Assembly: GCA_016177875.1 (NCBI GenBank)
Contig: JACOUL010000023.1
Location: 35,048 to 99,047, forward strand
DNA: 64,000 bases
Reading direction: 5' to 3'
Source of the DNA: Burkholderiales bacterium
Lineage (GTDB): Bacteria > Pseudomonadota > Gammaproteobacteria > Burkholderiales > Burkholderiaceae_D
How positions within the stretch are numbered: position 1 is the first letter of the stretch; each line of letters opens with the position of its first letter. The notes beneath the pieces were generated by a model. It was not told the DNA's origin and ran no database searches. It worked only from the letters and a program-made list of their open reading frames with translations. A program made the position numbers and the translations under genes. Shown here piece after piece: positions 62,019 through 64,000 of the stretch.

Positions 62019-63266
62019 ATGTTCGCAAAAGACCACACCATCGCCAAAGTCGATCCGGAACTTTGGTCCGCCATTCAGCAAGAGAACCAGCGCCAGCAAG
62101 ACCATATCGAGCTGATTGCGTCGGAAAACTATACATCGCCCGCCGTGATGGAAGCGCAAGGCTCGCAACTGACTAATAAATATGCTGAAGGCTACCCTGG
62201 CAAGCGCTATTACGGCGGCTGCGAATTCGTAGACATCGCCGAGACGCTAGCGATTAATCGCTTGAAGGAATTGTTTGGCGCCGAAGCCGCCAACGTGCAA
62301 CCCAATTCCGGCTCCCAAGCCAACCAGGGCGTGTTCTTTGCGATGTTAAAGCCCGGCGACACCATTATGGGCATGTCGCTCGCCGAAGGCGGTCACTTGA
62401 CCCACGGCATGGCGCTGAACATGTCCGGCAAGTGGTTCAATGTCGTCTCCTACGGCTTGAACGAGAAGGAAGAGATCGACTATGAAGCGATGGAGTGTCT
62501 CGCCCGCGAGAAAAAGCCCAAGCTCATCATCGCCGGCGCATCTGCTTATGCGCTGCGCATCGATTTCGAGCGCTTTGCCAAGATTGCCAAGGAAGTCGGC
62601 GCTTATTTCATGGTGGATATGGCGCACTATGCCGGCTTGATCGCTGCCGGCGTGTATCCGAATCCTGTGCCGTACGCTGATTTCGTGACGTCGACCACGC
62701 ATAAATCCTTGCGCGGCCCGCGCGGCGGCGTGATCTTGATGAAAGCCGAGCACGAGAAGGCCATCAATTCGGCAATTTTCCCCGGCATACAGGGCGGTCC
62801 GCTGATGCATGTAATTGCCGGCAAGGCGGTCGCATTTAAGGAAGCGCAATCGTCCGAATTCAAGACATACCAGCAGCAAGTCGTCAAAAACGCCGACGCG
62901 CTGGCGAAAACCTTGATTGAGCGCGGTTTGCGCATCGTGTCCGGCCGCACGGAATCGCACGTGATGCTGGTCGACTTGCGGGCCAAGAAAATCACTGGCA
63001 AGGAGGCTGAAGCCATCCTCGGCTCCGCCCATATGACCTGCAACAAGAATGCCATCCCGAATGATCCGGAAAAACCATTCGTAACATCCGGTATCCGTCT
63101 TGGCAGTCCCGCCATGACCACGCGTGGTTTCAAAGAAGCGCAAGCGATCAAAGTGGGCCATTTGATCGCCGACGTGCTGGATAATCCGCACGACGCGGCG
63201 ACGATTGAGCGCGTCAAGGGCGAAGTCAAGAAGCTGACGGATGAATTCCCGGTCTACGCTCGGTAA
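62019..63266 (+). CDS. glyA: Serine hydroxymethyltransferase
   Basis: 415 residues, full length. It interconverts serine and glycine with tetrahydrofolate. Signature segments are [31 protein letters not shown], the substrate and cofactor residues in [11 protein letters not shown] and the PLP lysine in [14 protein letters not shown]. It is led by the ZTP riboswitch and has GGAG nine bases before the ATG, next to a CCAATCGATTGG palindrome that may partly bury that site. nrdR follows after 20 bases. Confidence 0.98.
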   Translation: MFAKDHTIAKVDPELWSAIQQENQRQQDHIELIASENYTSPAVMEAQGSQLTNKYAEGYPGKRYYGGCEFVDIAETLAINRLKELFGAEAANVQPNSGSQANQGVFFAMLKPGDTIMGMSLAEGGHLTHGMALNMSGKWFNVVSYGLNEKEEIDYEAMECLAREKKPKLIIAGASAYALRIDFERFAKIAKEVGAYFMVDMAHYAGLIAAGVYPNPVPYADFVTSTTHKSLRGPRGGVILMKAEHEKAINSAIFPGIQGGPLMHVIAGKAVAFKEAQSSEFKTYQQQVVKNADALAKTLIERGLRIVSGRTESHVMLVDLRAKKITGKEAEAILGSAHMTCNKNAIPNDPEKPFVTSGIRLGSPAMTTRGFKEAQAIKVGHLIADVLDNPHDAATIERVKGEVKKLTDEFPVYAR

Positions 63267-63286
63267 TTACTTATAGGCGCGCCACG

Positions 63287-63754
63287 ATGAAATGTCCTTT
63301 TTGCCAGCATGAAGATACCCAGGTGATCGACACCCGCGTGTCGGAGGAGGGGGATTCCATTCGCCGGCGTCGCCGCTGTGCCCATTGCGACAAGCGTTTT
63401 ACAACGTATGAGCGGATCGAACTTTCCATGCCTGTCATTGTCAAGAAAAATGGCAGTCGCACCGAATTCGATCCCACTAAACTTCGTGCCAGTCTCATGC
63501 TGGCGTTGCGCAAGCGGCCGGTATCTGCCGATGCTGTAGATGGGGCAATTCACAGGATAGAGGAAAAACTTTTATCCAGCGGTGAGCGCGAAATCATCTC
63601 CGGCCACATCGGCGAGTTGGTAATGCGTGAACTTAAACGTTTGGATAAGGTCGCATACATTCGCTTTGCATCTGTTTATAAAAGCTTCGAGGATATCGAT
63701 GAATTTCAGGATGCCATTGCGGAGGTGCGTAGAGAGCGCAAGCCGGCGAAATGA
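63287..63754 (+). CDS. nrdR: Transcriptional repressor NrdR
   Basis: 155 residues. A zinc ribbon with CPFCQHED (Cys3, Cys6) and CAHCDKRF (Cys31, Cys34) precedes an ATP-cone domain ([15 protein letters not shown]). NrdR represses ribonucleotide reductase genes when dATP is high. It follows glyA, as in many proteobacteria. No ribonucleotide reductase gene is in the window. Confidence 0.97.
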   Translation: MKCPFCQHEDTQVIDTRVSEEGDSIRRRRRCAHCDKRFTTYERIELSMPVIVKKNGSRTEFDPTKLRASLMLALRKRPVSADAVDGAIHRIEEKLLSSGEREIISGHIGELVMRELKRLDKVAYIRFASVYKSFEDIDEFQDAIAEVRRERKPAK

Positions 63755-63848
63755 TTTGCCAAAACGGTTCTGTGTGCTTGTGTGTGTAGATGGAGTCGCA
63801 ATTCCGGCATTTTTTGATTGTCTACCAAGACAAAAAGTGCAGAAGGTG

Positions 63849-63877
63849 TTGACCGTTGTGGTCAAATCCCGCATAAT
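63849..63877 (+). promoter_or_regulatory. rRNA operon promoter
   Basis: TTGACC at 63849-63854 and CATAAT at 63872-63877 with a 17-base spacer form a strong promoter. It lies directly before the rRNA leader. Confidence 0.75.
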
Positions 63878-63940
63878 CTCATTTCTCTGCTGCTGACGAA
63901 CAAAACGCTTGGTCAGCGAAGCCGCAAGGCGAGTGGGGTT

Positions 63941-64000
63941 GGTTCTTTAACAAATAACAGCCGATAAGTGTGGGCGCTTGATGGAAGTGCGCACTGTCCT
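63941..64000 (+). promoter_or_regulatory. Leader of an rRNA operon with boxA antitermination site; 16S gene starts beyond the window
   Basis: GGTTCTTTAACA (63941-63952) matches the boxA antitermination element, and the following AACAGCCGATAAGTGTGGGCG is the pattern that typically precedes betaproteobacterial 16S rRNA genes. No 16S sequence is reached before the window ends. Confidence 0.8.

Noticed and set aside
62346..63191. 281-codon frame antisense to glyA
   Set aside because: Shadow of the highly conserved glyA; no site or similarity.

Overview
The window looks like a chromosomal segment of a betaproteobacterium of the order Burkholderiales, most likely an Oxalobacteraceae (Herminiimonas-like) organism. 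This is an inference from gene order and protein style: a long-form argG next to argF, a DUF3460 protein, a GbsR/MarR-led membrane-protein operon, a ZTP riboswitch before glyA, glyA-nrdR, and the tolQRAB-pal-cpoB-tRNA-Lys order. No species can be fixed from sequence alone. Most of the window has moderately high GC; one block of about 9 kb (46.8-55.8 kb) is visibly AT-richer and foreign.

Layout. 0-3.2 kb: DUF3460, ppnP, argG and argF (arginine synthesis). 3.3-9.2 kb: an HDOD signalling protein, then a GbsR-type regulator with a perfect palindrome at its promoter and a second related site before a membrane/SDR operon; that operon holds what looks like the deletion remnant of a DCC (DUF393) gene. 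9.4-16.3 kb: housekeeping genes (OsmC-YcaO fusion, rsgA, pterin dehydratase, Ste24-type M48 protease, orn, srkA). 16.4-19.6 kb: an Lrp-type regulator divergent from a saccharopine dehydrogenase and an ALDH7 dehydrogenase, a lysine-degradation unit. 19.6-27.4 kb: signalling proteins on the minus strand (REC-GGDEF-EAL, CheY-like, a HisKA-REC-REC-HPt protein with no ATPase domain, a 7TMR-DISM hybrid kinase). 27.6-32.6 kb: a three-gene operon of GMC oxidoreductase, cysteine-nucleophile alpha/beta hydrolase and metallophosphoesterase. 32.8-46.7 kb: a 1071-residue coiled-coil membrane protein, a TPR protein and an L,D-transpeptidase, EAL/HDOD, a MauG-like dihaem lipoprotein, a BaeSR-like two-component system with a Spy-like periplasmic protein, a degenerate HD protein and a diguanylate cyclase.

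46.8-55.8 kb is an integrative island in tRNA-Lys(UUU). It is bounded by a 46-bp exact repeat of the tRNA 3' part and carries a tyrosine integrase beside the intact tRNA. TTGAGCA repeats at both ends look like integrase arm sites. The native tRNA terminator is stranded at the far end, and a replacement terminator lies between the tRNA and the integrase. The cargo is a three-gene ABC-3C-like operon (putative PD-(D/E)XK effector, middle component, SMC/Rad50-like ATPase with a Cys4 motif in its coiled coil), an XRE regulator with a tandem operator, a small membrane protein and a large DExH helicase-like protein. The ABC-3C-like operon is the best candidate for a poorly described conflict or defence system here.

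55.8-64 kb: tRNA-Lys, cpoB-pal-tolB-tolA-tolR-tolQ-ybgC and ydfG on the minus strand, then ZTP riboswitch-glyA-nrdR on the plus strand, and finally the promoter and boxA leader of an rRNA operon whose 16S gene lies beyond the window.
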